From contig JAAWKA010000008.1 in NCBI GenBank assembly GCA_022797145.1, positions 1 to 64,000 on the forward strand: DNA of 64,000 bases. The letters are read 5' to 3'. Origin of the DNA: Clostridia bacterium. Its GTDB lineage: Bacteria; Bacillota; Clostridia; TANB77; CAG-508. The number at the start of each line of letters is the position of its first letter. Positions within the stretch are counted from its first letter, which is position 1. Position numbers and translations under genes: made by a program. Positions 15,943 to 24,330 of the stretch are shown here, one piece after another. The notes under the pieces are model-generated. The model made no database searches. It had not been told where the DNA came from and saw only the letters and a list, made by a program, of their open reading frames with translations.

Positions 15943-16077
15943 ACACCCTTAACTTTATAAATATTGATATTTAGGGATTTCAATGACTTAATTCAAAAGT
16001 TTTCCCCTGAAATTCCCCTTAATATAAATTTCATATCGAAAATGTTGTAAATGTATTTTATAATATTTTCATTATAT
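15943..16077. other. Scar between tRNA-Arg relic and intact gene
   Basis: Contains TTTTCCCCTGAAATTCCCCTT, which is GC-richer than its surroundings and of the kind found beside integrase att sites, and a TATAAT box at about 16059 that can serve the intact tRNA. Confidence 0.35.
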
Positions 16078-16154
16078 GCGACTGTAGCTTAGTTGGATAG
16101 AGCACTCGGCTACGAACCGAGAGGTCGGGGATTCGAATTCCTCCAGTCGCACCA
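16078..16154 (+). tRNA. tRNA-Arg (ACG)
   Basis: Acceptor GCGACTG pairs with CAGTCGC; anticodon stem CTCGG/CCGAG with loop CTACGAA gives ACG (inosine-modified in practice); T-loop TTCGAAT; CCA is encoded at 16152-16154. Confidence 0.95.
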
Positions 16155-16183
16155 AAATACGCCGATACAGGTGTATTTTTTTA
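16155..16183 (+). terminator. Terminator after tRNA-Arg
   Basis: AAATACGCC-6 nt-GGTGTATTT with one G-U pair, then a T-run. Confidence 0.75.
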
Positions 16184-16284
16184 ACTTTCCCATATCATCT
16201 CCAAATAAATTATATATAGCTAAACAAAAAAATAAATTTATAATAAAATATATATAATAACCAAAAACTCTTAAAATCACTTAA

Positions 16285-16695
16285 TTATAATAATTGTTCT
16301 AGCTTTTTATACATTTCAAAATTCCTTCTTTTTAAATTAGTAATTTTAAAATTTTTTGCGTCTGCCCATACCAATTTAGTTACCCCTATATTAATTAACT
16401 CTTCATCCTTATCATAAATATTATATTCTACTGTAAATGTTGCTGGTGTTAATTCTATTAGTTTTGTTTTTATATATATTTCTTGATTATAATATGCTGG
16501 CTTTTTATAATTACAGTTTAATTCTATTAAAGGAGTTATTATTCCACTTTTTTCTATCTCATCATACCTTATTCCAATTGAATTAAAATATTCTGTCCTT
16601 GCTTGTTCATACCAAATAGCATATACTGAATGATGTACTATTCCCATTTGATCTGTTTCTACATATCTTGGTATTATTTTTGATGTAAATATCAC
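16285..16695 (-). CDS. Acyl-CoA thioesterase, YbgC/4HBT hotdog family
   Basis: The 136-residue length is typical of a single hotdog domain. The catalytic loop YVETDQMGIVHHSVYAIWYEQART has the conserved Asp (in the usual D-x-x-G-x-x-x-N/H position) and is followed by PLIELNCNYKKPAYYNQEI. Members hydrolyse short- to medium-chain or aromatic acyl-CoA. The start is GTG at 16695 after GGGGGAG; an ATG two bases upstream leads straight to a stop. Substrate is not determinable here. It is monocistronic. Confidence 0.88.
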   Translation of the reverse strand: MIFTSKIIPRYVETDQMGIVHHSVYAIWYEQARTEYFNSIGIRYDEIEKSGIITPLIELNCNYKKPAYYNQEIYIKTKLIELTPATFTVEYNIYDKDEELINIGVTKLVWADAKNFKITNLKRRNFEMYKKLEQLL

Positions 16696-16757
16696 ATCTT
16701 CTCCCCCTTTCTATCATAACTATCAATAAACATTTACTACATAAAATTTAATTATAT

Positions 16758-16990
16758 TTAATTTTTCTTATTTTCCACTAAACTTGATATCTTTACTATA
16801 TCATAATTAACATACTCATCTTCTAAATCTATATTTAAAAAATTTTTTCAAAATCTCCTTTACTTAATCCCTTAATATTAACTATAGTATTCATATCTCA
16901 ATTATTGAAATCAGCTTTACTAACAACATTAGTATTAACTACAAAATACACCTTTCTTTTATAAAAACTTTATTAGCTAAAATTTTTATT
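16758..16990 (-). pseudogene. Degraded reading frame downstream of blaI
   Basis: Leftward fragments in two frames read NIKGLSKGDFEKIF and NIDLEDEYVNYDIVKISSLVENKKN*, joined by a one-base shift at about 16840, with stops further upstream. BlaI/MecI genes are often followed by a BlaR1/MecR1 sensor; this relic occupies that place but is too damaged to identify. The rest of 16696-17000 shows nothing. Confidence 0.4.
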
Positions 16991-17000
16991 ACTACTAATA

Positions 17001-17381
17001 CTATTGATTACTCCTACTTTCTAATATATCTATAAGTTTTTGCAACTCTTCTTTTGATACTTTCCTATTGTCTATAAAATTTAACAACAAATTTTTAGCA
17101 CTTCCATCATATAGTCTTTTTAAAAAAATATCATTTTGATTTATTAAAAACTTACTTTTATTAACTTGTGAAACATATACTGTACCTTTTGAATTTATTT
17201 TTTTAGATTTTATAGAACCTTTTAAAATCAATCTTCTTAATAATGTTTTTACAGTATTTCTATTTTTATCTGTCTTACCATTTAACTCTTCTATAATTTC
17301 GTTTAAATCACATTCTTTCCTCTCCCATAATACTTGCATTATTTGTAACTCTGCATCTGTTATATTGTATTTATTTTGCAT
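17001..17381 (-). CDS. blaI: BlaI/MecI/CopY-family repressor
   Basis: A 126-residue winged-helix repressor beginning MQNKYNITDAELQIMQVLW. ATG 17381 is preferred over the upstream ATG at 17399, whose codons are the GGGAGGAG ribosome site. ITDAELQIMQVLWERKECDLNEI, then TVKTLLRRLILKGSIKSKKI is the DNA-binding half; the C-terminal helices form the dimer. Family members repress beta-lactamase, penicillin-binding or copper genes and are inactivated by proteolysis. A GATTACA...GTAATC operator lies just upstream, and two similar sites precede asnB. No BlaR1 sensor survives next to it. Confidence 0.9.
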   Translation of the reverse strand: MQNKYNITDAELQIMQVLWERKECDLNEIIEELNGKTDKNRNTVKTLLRRLILKGSIKSKKINSKGTVYVSQVNKSKFLINQNDIFLKRLYDGSAKNLLLNFIDNRKVSKEELQKLIDILESRSNQ

Positions 17382-17403
17382 ATATTTATCTCCTCCCATT
17401 CGG

Positions 17404-17419
17404 GATTACAACCGTAATC
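17404..17419. promoter_or_regulatory. BlaI-type operator (autoregulation)
   Basis: GATTACAACCGTAATC is a 16-bp dyad with the TACA/TGTA-like core of BlaI/MecI sites. It lies 23 bp ahead of the blaI start and downstream of a TTGACA at about 17454-17449 on the minus strand. Confidence 0.7.
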
Positions 17420-17434
17420 AATATATACATTACT

Positions 17435-17694
17435 TTAGTTTACATATTTTGTCAAGTATTTTCCGATAAATTTTAAAATGAACTCTGACATTTTTTCTAA
17501 AAAATACATATCTTTATTTGTATGTTCTCTATATACTCTTCTTTTGGCACATTCAAGAGCAACATGGAAAGCTTTATATTCTCCATTTTTATCTGAATTT
17601 CTATTTATTTCATCACATACTGATGAATGGTATCTTCCTAATTTTAAATTTTCTTCTATGAAATTTCTTTTCTGGTAAAATGTTTGTAATACAT
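17435..17694 (-). pseudogene. IS30-family transposase N-terminal remnant
   Basis: AAAGGAG precedes ATG 17694, giving MYYKHFTRKEIS and a stop. The adjacent frame continues IEENLKLGRYHSSVCDEINRNS, then NGEYKAFHVALECAKRRV and ends at 17435. This is the N-terminal HTH part of an IS30-like transposase with one frameshift; the DDE catalytic domain is gone. It runs into the blaI promoter region. The remaining 17695-17805 stretch has nothing. Confidence 0.6.
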
Positions 17695-17805
17695 TATTTA
17701 ATATCTCCTTTTTATATTTGTTTACCTACAAATATTTTACAAAATTTATTAAATCATATCTATTTTTATTATGGGTTGAACTTAAAAAAATCCGCCTCAT
17801 ATATT

Positions 17806-19617
17806 TTATTCAAAAAATATTTCGTACCATTTTATAAAACAATAAATTGCCCATATCTTTTTATAATTATCTTTCTTATTCATCCTATGCTCTTCCAAAA
17901 GCTTAAACACATATTTTTTGTTAAAAAATTTATTTACAAACTCTTTATTTATAGTTTGCTTTATTTCATTATAAACATCATCTTCTTTTATCCACTCTCT
18001 AATAGGTACAGGAAATCCTAATTTCTTTTTTTTATATGCCTCATTTGGTATATACTTCTTAGCTGCTTGTCTCAATGCTATTTTAGTATCATTATTTGAA
18101 ATTTTACAGTTTAGTGGCATATAATTTATAGTCTTGAAAACTTCTTTGTCAATAAATGGTGTTCTTGCTTCAATAGAATTTGCCATTGTCATTTTATCAA
18201 CTTTTAATAATATATTTCTTACTAACCAAAATTTTATGTCTATTGCTTGCATTTTTATAATATTACTTTTTTTTGAATACTTATCAAATATTGGTTTTGT
18301 TATTTCATTATCTTTTATAGTACTTTTAAAATTAAGCACCCTTTGTACTTCTTTTTCACTAAATATCTTATTAACTCCAATATATTGATTTTTTAATTTT
18401 GTTCCTCTTCTTATTATAAAATTTTTTCCTTTAAATTCTGGAAAATATTTAAATAACTTTGCTAATAAATGTCTAATTATAAATGGTATCTTATTATAGA
18501 ACTTAAAATTTACTACTTCTTTATAAGTATTATACCCTCCAAAAAATTCATCTGCTCCTTCTCCTGATACTATAACTTTAACATCATTACTTGCTAATTT
18601 TGATAAAAAATATAACGATACTGCTGATGGATCTGCTAATGGTTCATCCATATGGTATAAAATTTTTGGAACTTCTTTTATATATTCTTCTTTTGAAATT
18701 TCTTTACTAGTATTTTGTATTCCTAATTTTTTTACCAAATTCTTTGTACTTTCTATTTCACTATACTTAGAAATATTATATCCAACAGTATAGGTTTTTT
18801 CTGGCTTTGCTAAACTTACAATATATGAAGAATCAACCCCACTAGATAAAAATGCTCCAATTTCAACATCACTTTGCATATGATGTTTCACAGAGTCTTT
18901 CATAATTAATTCTATTTTATTGACTATCCTATCAAACTCTATATTCTTTTCCTTAAAATTTATATTATAATATTTTTCTATAATTAATTTATTATTTATA
19001 TATATCAAACTACTTCCTGGTTCTAAACAATATACCCCTTTAAAAAATGTTTCTGAAGTTGGAGTAAAACTAAATGATAAATACGGAGCAAGTAAAGGTT
19101 TATTTAAAATTTTTTTAAATTTTGGGTGTTTTAAAAACGCCTTTATTTCTGAAGCAAACATGAATATTTCACTATCTTTATAATAATATAATGGTTTTAT
19201 CCCAAAATTATCCCTAGCACAAAATAATTTCTTATTTTCCTTGTCCCAAATAGCAAATGCAAACATTCCTCTTAATTTTTTAGGCATATTTTTTCCCCAT
19301 TCTTTATATCCATGCAGTAATACTTCTGTATCACTATTAGTCTCAAATTTGTATTTTTTCTCTAATTTTTTTCTTAATTCTATATAATTATATATTTCAC
19401 CATTAAATATTACAATTAACTTTTTGTCCTCACTAAACATAGGTTGTTTCCCATGATCTAAATCTACAATTGATAATCTACGATGACCTAAAGCAATATA
19501 TTCATCACTATAATATCCTTCTTCGTCCGCTCCTCTATGTATTATTTTATCTGCCATTTCTTTTATCATTTTTATTTTATTTTCTTCCTTACTAAAAACT
19601 CCTACTATTCCACACAT
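17806..19617 (-). CDS. asnB: Asparagine synthetase, glutamine-hydrolysing (AsnB)
   Basis: Start at ATG 19617 gives MCGIVGVFS, placing the nucleophile Cys at position 2; the upstream in-frame ATG overlaps the AGGAGAAG ribosome site. 603 residues, normal length. Ntn glutaminase domain (RGADEEGYY, GHRRLSI, FNGEIYNY, NSDTEVLL, RDNFGIKPLYY), then synthetase domain with SSGVDSSYI PP-loop and GEGADEFFGGY. It amidates aspartate, or in some Firmicutes (B. subtilis, C. difficile) the mDAP of peptidoglycan. Two BlaI-type operators upstream favour a cell-wall role. Confidence 0.93.
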   Translation of the reverse strand: MCGIVGVFSKEENKIKMIKEMADKIIHRGADEEGYYSDEYIALGHRRLSIVDLDHGKQPMFSEDKKLIVIFNGEIYNYIELRKKLEKKYKFETNSDTEVLLHGYKEWGKNMPKKLRGMFAFAIWDKENKKLFCARDNFGIKPLYYYKDSEIFMFASEIKAFLKHPKFKKILNKPLLAPYLSFSFTPTSETFFKGVYCLEPGSSLIYINNKLIIEKYYNINFKEKNIEFDRIVNKIELIMKDSVKHHMQSDVEIGAFLSSGVDSSYIVSLAKPEKTYTVGYNISKYSEIESTKNLVKKLGIQNTSKEISKEEYIKEVPKILYHMDEPLADPSAVSLYFLSKLASNDVKVIVSGEGADEFFGGYNTYKEVVNFKFYNKIPFIIRHLLAKLFKYFPEFKGKNFIIRRGTKLKNQYIGVNKIFSEKEVQRVLNFKSTIKDNEITKPIFDKYSKKSNIIKMQAIDIKFWLVRNILLKVDKMTMANSIEARTPFIDKEVFKTINYMPLNCKISNNDTKIALRQAAKKYIPNEAYKKKKLGFPVPIREWIKEDDVYNEIKQTINKEFVNKFFNKKYVFKLLEEHRMNKKDNYKKIWAIYCFIKWYEIFFE

Positions 19618-19648
19618 ATTACTTCTCCTCATTTCTACATTTATAATA

Positions 19649-19664
19649 GATTACAATTGTAATC
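19649..19664. promoter_or_regulatory. BlaI-type operator 1 of asnB
   Basis: GATTACAATTGTAATC is a perfect 16-bp palindrome matching the blaI operator in 14 of 16 positions. It lies 31 bp ahead of the asnB start. Confidence 0.75.
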
Positions 19665-19672
19665 TATTATAA

Positions 19673-19688
19673 GGTTACATCTGTAATC
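19673..19688. promoter_or_regulatory. BlaI-type operator 2 of asnB
   Basis: GGTTACATCTGTAATC, an imperfect dyad 24 bp centre-to-centre from operator 1, downstream of a minus-strand TTGACA at about 19700-19695. Two sites allow cooperative repression. Confidence 0.7.
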
Positions 19689-19770
19689 TTTATTTGTCAA
19701 GTATTTTATCTGCTATTTTTACTATATCTATCATCTAGTTGACAATTTTTCATCAAAGTATTAAAATCTA

Positions 19771-19791
19771 ATATGAAAATCATTTTCATAT
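19771..19791. promoter_or_regulatory. Fur-family box (zinc operon operator)
   Basis: ATATGAAAAT-C-ATTTTCATAT is a perfect 10-1-10 palindrome with the Fur/Zur/PerR 7-1-7 core. It ends 11 bp before the regulator's ATG, so it should give autorepression and control of the following operon. Confidence 0.8.
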
Positions 19792-19802
19792 TGGAGATTA
19801 AA

Positions 19803-20201
19803 ATGAGTGTAAAAAATGAATATAATACTGAACAAAGGAAGCTTATCTTAAAATATCTTGTTAAATCTAATGATACATATCTAAAAGCTGAAGATATTTT
19901 AAAATATATGAAAAAAAATAATGAATCTATAGGTCTTTCTACTATATATAGATTTTTAAATTTACTTGAGGAACAAGGAAAACTAAGAACAGATATAATT
20001 AATCATACTAAGTATTTTCAATATATCTTAGATAATTGTAGAGAGCATTTTCATTTAAAATGTGAAAAATGTGGTAAATTAATCCATTTTAAGTGTAATG
20101 AATTTAAAAAATTAAATGAACATATTTTAAAAGAGCATAACTTTTCTATAGATTATAGAACAACTATATATGGTTTATGTGATAATTGCTCAAATAACTA
20201 A
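19803..20201 (+). CDS. zur: Fur-family regulator, probably Zur
   Basis: A 132-residue protein starting MSVKNEYNTEQR at ATG 19803 (GGAG upstream); earlier ATGs lie inside the operator. The winged helix (YLKAEDILKYMKKNNESIGLSTIYRFL) is followed by the dimerisation domain with HFHLKCEKCGKLIHFKC and a final CDNC: two CxxC motifs form the structural zinc site. Being first in a run with znuA-C-B type genes, zinc is the expected co-repressor. Fur or PerR identity is less likely from context. Confidence 0.85.
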   Translation: MSVKNEYNTEQRKLILKYLVKSNDTYLKAEDILKYMKKNNESIGLSTIYRFLNLLEEQGKLRTDIINHTKYFQYILDNCREHFHLKCEKCGKLIHFKCNEFKKLNEHILKEHNFSIDYRTTIYGLCDNCSNN

Positions 20202-20218
20202 AAGGTAGGTGATATAAT

Positions 20219-20518
20219 ATGAATAAAAAAATAATTAAAATTTTAAAATTTATTTTAATTATTTTTATTGCTACTCATATTATTTTAATTCCTATCATAT
20301 CACAAAATAATTATCATCTAGATATGTGTACAACTCATGATTGTTCTATTTGTGCTATTATTAATTTAACACAAATTATTATTAAATTATTTTCTGATAT
20401 ACATATTTATATAGCAATATCATTTTTAACCTATTTTGTTTTACTAAAAATTTATAAATTTTTCACCACTTTTATTTCTAATTCTCTTTTTTTACAAAAA
20501 GTACAATTAAATGAATAA
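20219..20518 (+). CDS. Small membrane protein with Cys/His metal-binding loop
   Basis: A 99-residue protein with a transmembrane helix at about 8-28, an extracellular loop HLDMCTTHDCSIC with three Cys and two His, and one or two further helices. AGGTAGGTGA precedes the ATG 17 nt after zur. Similar small proteins (HxC...CxxC between helices) accompany zinc-uptake genes in Clostridia. A role in zinc capture or sensing is inferred from the motif and from sitting between zur and znuA. Confidence 0.75.
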   Translation: MNKKIIKILKFILIIFIATHIILIPIISQNNYHLDMCTTHDCSICAIINLTQIIIKLFSDIHIYIAISFLTYFVLLKIYKFFTTFISNSLFLQKVQLNE

Positions 20519-20559
20519 ATTATTTATATTTAACAAATAAAAATAAGGAGGATTAAATT

Positions 20560-21549
20560 TTGAACAAAAATATAAAAATTATAATTACTGTACTTGCAAT
20601 TTTTATAATTGTAGGAATTATTATAGGAGGATTTTACTCTTTAAATAAAAATAAATCAAAAAATAATAGCACAAAAATGAATATAGTTGTGACATCTTTT
20701 TCAAGTTATGATTTTGTTAAACATATTGTTGGAGACCTTGCAAATATAACTTATCTATTAGGTCCTGGAGTTGATGCTCATAGTTACGAGCCTTCTCCAA
20801 GTGATTTAGTTAAAATCCAAAACTCAGATATATTTATATATATTGGTGGAGAAATGGAATCATGGTTAGATACTATTTTAGCTTCAAATTCAATAAATAC
20901 AAATAAAACTAAACTAATAAAAGTTAGTGAAGCAGTAAATACGATAGAAGAACAGGAAGTTGATGGAGCTGAAAATTCTCATGAGCATGATGATGAAGAT
21001 GATCATAATCACGAAAATCATTCTTTTGATGAACATATTTGGTCATCACCAAAAAATGCAATAAAAATGATGAATTATTTAAACAACAAAATTACTGAAT
21101 TAGACCCTAATAATAAAGAAATTTATAAAGAAAATACTGAAAGTTATATAGCGCAAATTACTGAACTTCAAGAACAAATACAAGATATAATTAATAATAA
21201 AAAAAGAAATTTATTAGTATTTGGTGATAAAATGCCAATGCAATACTTTTTAAATGAATTTGATTTAATAGCTAGTGCGGCTTTTAGCGGATGTAGTACA
21301 GAAACTGAACCAAGTACCAAAACTATCACTTATTTAGTAAATAAAGTTAAACAAGAACATATACCAGTTGTATTATACATAGAGTTAAGTACTGGAAAAA
21401 CTGCACAAATAATAGCTCAAGAAACTGGTTCAAAAGCAATGCAAATACAAACTCTTCATAATATTAGTAAAACAGATTTTGATAATGGAGAAAGTTATGT
21501 AAGTTTAATGTATAGAAATTTAGATGTATTAAAACAAGCTTTACAATAA
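20560..21549 (+). CDS. znuA: Zinc ABC transporter substrate-binding protein
   Basis: Start is TTG 20560, 8 nt after AAGGAGG. The 329-residue product has an N-terminal membrane anchor (IIITVLAIFIIVGIIIGG) without a lipobox Cys, then a cluster A-I fold: GPGVDAHSYEPSPSD with the first metal His, a His/Asp-rich flexible loop (HEHDDEDDHNHENHSFDEH) typical of zinc-specific members, DEHIWSSPKNA with the second His, and YIELSTGKTAQIIAQETG. It delivers Zn2+ to the ZnuBC permease. Confidence 0.92.
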   Translation: MNKNIKIIITVLAIFIIVGIIIGGFYSLNKNKSKNNSTKMNIVVTSFSSYDFVKHIVGDLANITYLLGPGVDAHSYEPSPSDLVKIQNSDIFIYIGGEMESWLDTILASNSINTNKTKLIKVSEAVNTIEEQEVDGAENSHEHDDEDDHNHENHSFDEHIWSSPKNAIKMMNYLNNKITELDPNNKEIYKENTESYIAQITELQEQIQDIINNKKRNLLVFGDKMPMQYFLNEFDLIASAAFSGCSTETEPSTKTITYLVNKVKQEHIPVVLYIELSTGKTAQIIAQETGSKAMQIQTLHNISKTDFDNGESYVSLMYRNLDVLKQALQ

Positions 21550-21600
21550 AGTATAAAGTTTTAACAAGACTAATTCCTATATAGAAAGGATATAAATATA

Positions 21601-22272
21601 ATGGAAGTAATAAAAGTAGATAATGTATCATTTGGATATTTTTCCCAAAATTATATAATTAAAGATATAAATATGAGTGTAAATGAAGGTGATTTTCTAT
21701 GTATTATAGGAGAAAATGGATCTGGTAAAAGTACTCTTATAAAATGTATTCTAAAATTAAATAAAATATATAAAGGAAATATTAAAGTCTCTAATAGAAT
21801 TGGTTATTTACCTCAAATGACTGAAATCCAAAATAATTTCCCAGCAACTATTGAAGAAATTATTTTAAGTGGTACTATACCAAATAATATAAGAAAAATA
21901 TGGTATACAAAAGCTGATAAGCAAAAGGCAAAAGAAATTATGGAACAATTAGAACTATATAGTATAAGAAAAAAATGTTTTAATGAATTATCTGGTGGCC
22001 AAAAACAACGTGTTTTAATTGCAAGAGCTTTGTGTTCAACAGAAAAAATCATATTGCTTGATGAACCTGTAAATGGACTTGATCCTAAGATAGCCACTCA
22101 AATTTATGAAATATTATATAAACTAAATAAAGAAAAAGGCTTAACAATAGTCATGGTATCCCATGATATAGATAGAGCCCTAAATTATTCTTCAAGAGTA
22201 ATTGAATTAGAAAATGGAAAAATTATAAAAGATGTAATTGCCTCAGAATATAAAGCAGGAGGTGCTAAATAA
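21601..22272 (+). CDS. znuC: Zinc ABC transporter ATP-binding protein
   Basis: 223 residues. Walker A GENGSGKST, Q-loop YLPQM, signature LSGGQKQRVLIARAL, Walker B IILLDEPVNGLD and the switch His in VSHD are all intact. It powers the znuB permease; the stop overlaps the znuB start (TAATGA), showing translational coupling. Start ATG 21601 follows GAAAGGATA. Confidence 0.93.
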   Translation: MEVIKVDNVSFGYFSQNYIIKDINMSVNEGDFLCIIGENGSGKSTLIKCILKLNKIYKGNIKVSNRIGYLPQMTEIQNNFPATIEEIILSGTIPNNIRKIWYTKADKQKAKEIMEQLELYSIRKKCFNELSGGQKQRVLIARALCSTEKIILLDEPVNGLDPKIATQIYEILYKLNKEKGLTIVMVSHDIDRALNYSSRVIELENGKIIKDVIASEYKAGGAK

Positions 22273-23090
22273 TGATAGATATTATACAAGAAATGTTAAG
22301 TTTTTCATTTATAAATAGAGCTATGATTGTAGGAACTTTAGTTAGCTTATGTGCTGCTTTATTAGGAGTAAGTCTAGTTTTAAAAAGATATGCAAATATT
22401 GGAGATGGTTTATCTCATGTTGGATTTGGTATCACTACAGTAGCAGCTGCTTTTGGTTTAACTCCTCTTCCTATTGCATTACCTGGAGTTGTGATTGTAG
22501 CTATTATATTGTTAAAAATAGGAAATAATCGAAAAATAAAAAGTGATAGTGCAATAGCTCTTATTTCAAGTACTGCTTTAGCTATTGGTGTAGCTGTGAC
22601 CTCCGTAACTACTGGATTAAATACTGATGTATGTAATTTTATGTTTGGAAGTATTTTAGCAATGAGTATAAGTGATGTTGTTTTAAGTATTATAATGAGT
22701 ATTATAGTATTAACTTTATTTATCATTTATTATAGAAAATTATTTGTAGTTACTTTTGACGAAGATTTTTCAAAAGCTATTGGATTAAATGTAAAAAGAT
22801 ATACAAATTTAATTGCAATTCTTACAGCAGTTGTTATTGTTGTTGGAATGAGAATGATGGGAACTTTATTAATAAGTAGTATAATAATATTTCCTGCATT
22901 AACAGCTATGAGAATATGTAAATCTTTTAAGAGTGTTGTATTATGCTCTGGTATTATAAGTATTGTATCATTTTTAGTTGGATTATTTTTATCTTATGTT
23001 TATAATATTAGTACAGGTGCAACAATTGTTATAGTTAATTTAATATTATTTATTATATTTCTTATATTAGAAAAAATAATTAAAGAATAG
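22272..23090 (+). CDS. znuB: Zinc ABC transporter permease
   Basis: 272 residues with about eight hydrophobic helices, of the ABC-3 permease family. MIVGTLVSLCAALLGVSLVLKR, then NIGDGLSHVGFG is the family signature. It forms the Zn2+ channel with ZnuC and receives metal from ZnuA. It overlaps the znuC stop by one base. Confidence 0.92.
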   Translation: MIDIIQEMLSFSFINRAMIVGTLVSLCAALLGVSLVLKRYANIGDGLSHVGFGITTVAAAFGLTPLPIALPGVVIVAIILLKIGNNRKIKSDSAIALISSTALAIGVAVTSVTTGLNTDVCNFMFGSILAMSISDVVLSIIMSIIVLTLFIIYYRKLFVVTFDEDFSKAIGLNVKRYTNLIAILTAVVIVVGMRMMGTLLISSIIIFPALTAMRICKSFKSVVLCSGIISIVSFLVGLFLSYVYNISTGATIVIVNLILFIIFLILEKIIKE

Positions 23091-23102
23091 GAGGTTTTTG
23101 CT

Positions 23103-23639
23103 ATGAGTAAGAAGAAATTACTTTATATTTCATTATTGATAATATTGTTTGTAATAATTGGTATTTTTGTATCAAAATTAGGTATAAAAAAAGTAGAAAA
23201 AGATAATGATTCTACCTCTTCAAAAGCTTTTAATGATGTAGAAGACCCTATTGTTCCTGAAGAAGTTATAGCTGATATGGATAATGTTATAGATATAAAA
23301 GAAAAAATGTTTATTCAACAACTTAATGACATATATATAAACTCAAATCAGTATAATGGAAAAACAGTCCGATTAGAAGGTTTTATGTATCATTACGAAG
23401 ATTCTAATAAAACCTATTATTATGTAATGAGGAATGCTCCTGGTTGTTGTGGAGATGATGGAAGTGCTGGACTTGAAATAGCTTGGAACAATGAATATCC
23501 TTCTGATAATGAATGGGTAGAAGCAACTGGTGTTATAAAATTAGTTAATGCAAATGGATACTCTGGAAAGGTTCCAGTATTATATTTAACAAACTTAGAT
23601 GTAAAGCAAGAACGTGGTGCTGATTTTGTAATTCAATAA
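23103..23639 (+). CDS. DUF1980-like membrane-anchored protein of the zinc operon
   Basis: 178 residues: an N-terminal transmembrane helix (LLYISLLIILFVIIGIFV), a linker, and a C-terminal domain with YNGKTVRLEGFMYH, RNAPGCCGDDGSAGLEIAW and WVEATGV. This matches the C-terminal half of TIGR03943/DUF1980 proteins, which accompany metal permeases. The CC-DD motif is probably the metal site. It lies 12 nt after znuB behind AGGAGG and closes the operon. Precise function is unknown. Confidence 0.8.
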   Translation: MSKKKLLYISLLIILFVIIGIFVSKLGIKKVEKDNDSTSSKAFNDVEDPIVPEEVIADMDNVIDIKEKMFIQQLNDIYINSNQYNGKTVRLEGFMYHYEDSNKTYYYVMRNAPGCCGDDGSAGLEIAWNNEYPSDNEWVEATGVIKLVNANGYSGKVPVLYLTNLDVKQERGADFVIQ

Positions 23640-24072
23640 TATGTTACTAATAAATCACGTTACTTTTCAATATTTTAAGCAGTATATATTTTTATATAAA
23701 AAAAATTACTTTAAAATGCCTCTATTTAGGTTTTATTATTGTCTTAAACCTTAAATGGAGGTATGTTCTTTATGGATGATTTTCTAAATACACATTGAAA
23801 AAATTTCTAATAGATACTTTGAATAAAGTTATTCAGAAGAGAAAAAGTTTGTAAGGAGTCATATTGTATTCAGATCAAGGGTTCCAATATACATCTTTAT
23901 TAATATTATTACAGATCTAACAGAATATATAAATTGTTAAAGATTGGTTATTGTTTTATTACAATAAGAATAAAAAATAGAAACCACATATAATTGTAGT
24001 CTCTATTTACCAAATAGTTTTTTATTATTATCTACTATTTGTAGTTCACTTCATAAAAATAGCTTTTTGTTT
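23640..24072. other. Intergenic region with hairpin and transposase scrap
   Basis: An imperfect long hairpin, GCCTCTATTTAGGTTT (23719 on) with AAACCTTAAATGGAGGT, may terminate the zinc operon although a T-run is absent. An IS3-type fragment follows. From 23960 to 24072 nothing is recognised. Confidence 0.5.
23855..23920 (+). pseudogene. IS3-family transposase fragment
   Basis: The + strand reads GVILYSDQGFQYTSLL, the conserved SDQG-x-QYTS block of IS3-group OrfB integrase cores, then stops. Stop codons flank it on both sides. It is a 22-codon relic. Confidence 0.6.
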
Positions 24073-24252
24073 CTATTTTATCTTCCTTATTTCCAAAACA
24101 CAGGCAATTGCAAATGCAAAAATAATACAAATAATTGCAGGAAGAATTGTGTAAATTGATACTTGACTTCCAAATAAACAACTTACAATTATGAAGCCAA
24201 TCAACATTCCATTAATAAATGGTTCAATAGTTTTTAATGCTTTCTTAAACAT
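24073..24252 (-). CDS. Small membrane protein, 59 residues
   Basis: ATG 24252 follows TAAGGAGGATATATT. The product starts MFKKALKTIEPFINGMLIG and has two hydrophobic helices (FIIVSCLFGSQVSIYTILP and IICIIFAFAIACVLEI) and a basic end (RKIK). It fits no family I know. A leader with competing hairpins precedes it. The good ribosome site, coherent two-helix layout and isolation as a single gene support it being real. Confidence 0.65.
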   Translation of the reverse strand: MFKKALKTIEPFINGMLIGFIIVSCLFGSQVSIYTILPAIICIIFAFAIACVLEIRKIK

Positions 24253-24330
24253 AATAATATATCCTCCTTATTATTGTTTGGAGGCTTGCACCTCCGAAAA
24301 TTTTACCTTTTCAAAGGTGCTAACATTACT
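24253..24330 (-). promoter_or_regulatory. Structured leader with mutually exclusive hairpins
   Basis: On the minus strand ACCTTT/AAAGGT (24318-24305) and GGAGG/CCTCC (24295-24280) form two short hairpins. GCACCT (24320-24315) can instead pair with AGGTGC (24293-24288), which disrupts both. Such an alternative fold just upstream of a ribosome site is what a translational or transcriptional switch looks like. No known riboswitch class is recognised. Confidence 0.4.
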
